Shown one piece after another: positions 61,842-64,000 of a stretch of 64,000 bases of DNA. The notes beneath the pieces are model-generated. The model was not told the origin of the DNA and searched no databases. It worked only from the letters and a program-made list of their open reading frames with translations. The position numbers and the translations under genes were made by a program. The DNA is from Sphingomonas sp. PP-CE-3A-406 (GTDB lineage: Bacteria; Pseudomonadota; Alphaproteobacteria; Sphingomonadales; Sphingomonadaceae). The DNA is taken from NCBI RefSeq assembly GCF_003688625.1, contig NZ_RCWY01000001.1, positions 62,001 through 126,000 on the forward strand, read 5' to 3'. Position 1 is the stretch's first letter. The number at the start of each line of letters is the position of its first letter.

Positions 61842-64000
61842 GTGACCGATCAGAAAACGCCGCGTAGCGCCGCCATCAGCCGGCGCGCGCTGCTGGGAAG
61901 CGGCGCGGGGGCGGCGATGGTGTCGAGCGGCCTGCTACACGCCGCGACCAGAAGTGCTTCCACCGATTTCGTGATCCGCACCGGCGACCTGTCGATTGCC
62001 GTCACCGCCCTGAGCGATCGTGCGTTCCGCGTCCGTGTCGCACCCGTGGGAGCGCCGCCGGCCGTGCCAGGCGAAATGCTGGCGCCCATCGCGAAGCCGC
62101 CGATCCTCAAGAGGACAAGGGAGGGCCGCCGAACGCGGCTGACGCTCCCGCAGGCACAATGCGTATGGGATGAAGCGACCGGATGCCTGTCATTCCATGA
62201 CGGCGCCGGCAACCTGCTCCTCAGCGAAACCTCTGGATCGCGCCATGTCGCGCAATCGACGATCGGAAACGAGCCGACCCTGGCCGTAGCGCAAGGCTTC
62301 GCCAGCCCGGCCGACGAACGCCTCTTCGGCACGGGCTGCTTTCAGGACGGCCATCTCGATATTCGGGGCCTGCCGCGACGCCTGACGCAGGTGAACACGC
62401 AGATCAGTCAGCCGTTCGTGCTGTCGAGCAAAGGCTATGGCCTGCTGTGGCATAATCCCGGGATGGCGGAGCTGAACCAGCCGGACCGGCCTATCGTGCT
62501 AACCCGGCAGGCGGCAGCGGGCGACGCGCGCATGGCCGATGTCACCACATCCACCGGTAATGCCCGCGTCGAGCGCCGCGATGCCGTGTTCACGGGCACG
62601 TTCACGGTCCCGCAGGGCGCGCGCTATGCGTTCCTGCTCGATCTCGGTCGCAGGATGTCGTCGCGCCATTATGTCGAGATCGACGGCAAGCCCATGACGG
62701 ATCACACCAATCTATGGCTGCCGCCGACCGCCAGCTTCATCGGCGAGCTCGCCGCCGGAGAGCACAGCGTGCTGGTGCGGGCGGGTGACGAGGACATGCC
62801 GGTGCTCCACTTCGCACCGGTCGAAGATCGCACGACCTGGTCGTCGCCCGTATCCGAAGGGATCGATTATGTCGTGATCGCCGGGCCGAACGCGGCGGAC
62901 GTCATGGCCGGCTATCACGCGTTGCTGGGGCCGCAGCCGATGATGCCGCTATGGGCGCTCGGCTACATCCATTGCCGCGAGCGGTTTCACTCGTCGGACG
63001 AGATCATGGCGACGGCACGCGAATTTCGCGCGCGAAAACTTCCTTGCGACATGATGGTGCAGGATTGGCAATATTGGGGACAATACGGCTGGAACGCCAT
63101 GCGTTTCGACGAGGAGCATTATCCCGACCCCGCAGGCCTCGTTCGCGATCTGCATGCGACGGACATGCGCCTGATGCTGTCGGTCTGGTCCAAGGTCGGC
63201 AAGGAAACGGCGCTGGGCAAGGACGTAGCCGCGAAGGGCTTCTACATTCCGGGCACCGAGTGGATCGATTTCTTCAATCCGGTCGCCGCGCGCTTTTATG
63301 CCCGGCAGCAGAACCAGAAGCTCGCCTCGCTCGGTATCGACGCTTGGTGGCAGGACGCGACAGAGCCAGAGAATGACGATCTCGTCGGACGGCCGATCTA
63401 TGCGGCACCGGGCAGGACCCAGCCCGGCGAGAAGCGCCGTAACCTCTATCCGCTGCAAGTCAGCCGAACGGTGTATGAGGAGCAGCGGCGCGCCTATCCG
63501 GACAAACGAGTGATGATCCTCACCCGATCGGCCGCACCGGGCCAGCAACGCTATGGTGCCGCGACATGGTCGGGTGACATCGGCCACGACTGGGAGACGC
63601 TTAAACGGCAGATCCCGGCCGGACTCAACATGGCGGCGGCGGGCCAAGCTTGGTGGACCGTCGATGCAGGCGGCTTCTTCCGGCCGGGCAAGGGGCAATA
63701 TACGGACCCTGCCTATCAGGAACGGTTCCTCCGCTGGTTCCAGTTCGCGACGTTCCTGCCGTTGACGCGCGTCCACGGCTACATGACCGATACCGAGTTC
63801 TGGCGATATGGTGAGACGGTGGAGCGCATCGCCCGCTTGTACCTCGAACTCCGCTATCGCTTGCTGCCCTACACCTATGCTCTGGCAGCCGAGGCGTCGG
63901 CGGCTGGCATGCCGCTCATCCGACCGCTGGTGTTCGACTTTTCACACGACCCGAAGGCGCTCGATCAGGTTCATGCGTACATGTTCGGTAGCGCGATTCA
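61842..64000 (+). CDS. GH31 glycosidase, truncated by the window end
   Basis: The frame runs open from GTG 61842 (GGGGGGAGG upstream) to the end of the window, about 719 codons. A twin-arginine-type signal (AAISRRALLGSGAGAAMVSS) starts it. The N-terminal sandwich has LFGTGCFQDGHLDIRG and SSKGYGLLWHNPG; about 75 residues inserted after this (ARYAFLLDLGRR ... GEHSVLVRAGDEDMPVLHF) look like a PA14-type module. The barrel has the nucleophile Asp505 in WWQDATEPEN. Alpha-xylosidase or alpha-glucosidase activity is possible. Probably cotranscribed with GH42. Confidence 0.85.
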   Translation, partial: MTDQKTPRSAAISRRALLGSGAGAAMVSSGLLHAATRSASTDFVIRTGDLSIAVTALSDRAFRVRVAPVGAPPAVPGEMLAPIAKPPILKRTREGRRTRLTLPQAQCVWDEATGCLSFHDGAGNLLLSETSGSRHVAQSTIGNEPTLAVAQGFASPADERLFGTGCFQDGHLDIRGLPRRLTQVNTQISQPFVLSSKGYGLLWHNPGMAELNQPDRPIVLTRQAAAGDARMADVTTSTGNARVERRDAVFTGTFTVPQGARYAFLLDLGRRMSSRHYVEIDGKPMTDHTNLWLPPTASFIGELAAGEHSVLVRAGDEDMPVLHFAPVEDRTTWSSPVSEGIDYVVIAGPNAADVMAGYHALLGPQPMMPLWALGYIHCRERFHSSDEIMATAREFRARKLPCDMMVQDWQYWGQYGWNAMRFDEEHYPDPAGLVRDLHATDMRLMLSVWSKVGKETALGKDVAAKGFYIPGTEWIDFFNPVAARFYARQQNQKLASLGIDAWWQDATEPENDDLVGRPIYAAPGRTQPGEKRRNLYPLQVSRTVYEEQRRAYPDKRVMILTRSAAPGQQRYGAATWSGDIGHDWETLKRQIPAGLNMAAAGQAWWTVDAGGFFRPGKGQYTDPAYQERFLRWFQFATFLPLTRVHGYMTDTEFWRYGETVERIARLYLELRYRLLPYTYALAAEASAAGMPLIRPLVFDFSHDPKALDQVHAYMFGSAI

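Noticed and set aside
1..64000. Search for tRNA, rRNA, CRISPR arrays, prophage, integrons and toxin-antitoxin pairs
   Set aside because: No clover-leaf-like tRNA, repeat-spacer array, integrase, transposase or toxin pair could be recognised by reading; short RNA genes cannot be excluded without a covariance search.

Overview
The window comes from a GC-rich alphaproteobacterium, most likely Sphingomonas or a close relative. The reasons are the high GC content, frequent ATGA/GTGA start-stop overlaps, large TonB-dependent receptors (TBDRs) next to glycoside hydrolases and tryptophan-halogenase-like genes, and CT-rich palindromic intergenic repeats. No rRNA, tRNA, CRISPR array, intact insertion sequence or phage gene was seen.

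Layout. (1) 0-8.0 kb: the end of a type VI secretion cluster, tssL-tssM-tagF-pppA-ppkA, all but the first joined by 4-base overlaps and closed by a strong hairpin. (2) 8.0-11.8 kb: a gene-poor, partly AT-rich stretch holding only a marR/S41-peptidase pair. (3) 11.8-28.5 kb: a xyloglucan utilisation locus: TBDR, two flavin-dependent halogenase homologues, GH74, GH35, GH31, SGNH esterase, GH29 and GH39. Three LacI-type operator-like sites sit in its promoter gaps. (4) 28.5-40.1 kb: mixed single genes (diguanylate cyclase, msrA, MmyB-like regulator with divergent SDR, rlmJ, unknown exported and membrane proteins, MFS transporter, MarR regulator divergent from a ClC channel). (5) 40.0-50.0 kb: assimilatory nitrate reduction, nasT-nasS then narK-nirB-nirD-nasA-cobA, all on the minus strand, with a NasT-type attenuator leader before narK. 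(6) 50.4-64 kb: a second glycan locus: lacI-TBDR divergent from GH3, a GPH-type sugar symporter, GH42 and a GH31 that runs off the window end.

How the parts fit. In the xyloglucan locus GH74 can cut the backbone, the TBDR can import the fragments, and GH35 (galactose), GH29 (fucose), the SGNH esterase (acetyl) and GH31 (alpha-xylose) can strip side chains. A GH3 beta-glucosidase suited to the remaining glucan lies 26 kb away in the second locus. In the nitrate locus NarK imports nitrate, NasA reduces it to nitrite, NirBD reduces nitrite to ammonium, and CobA starts the siroheme branch that NirB needs. NasS/NasT would sense nitrate and relieve termination in the narK leader.

The most unusual signals are the halogenase pair translationally coupled to the GH74 gene, one member of which has changed active-site residues; the set of operator-like sites across the xyloglucan locus; the ANTAR/terminator leader; and dispersed intergenic repeats, one kind inside the nitrate operon.
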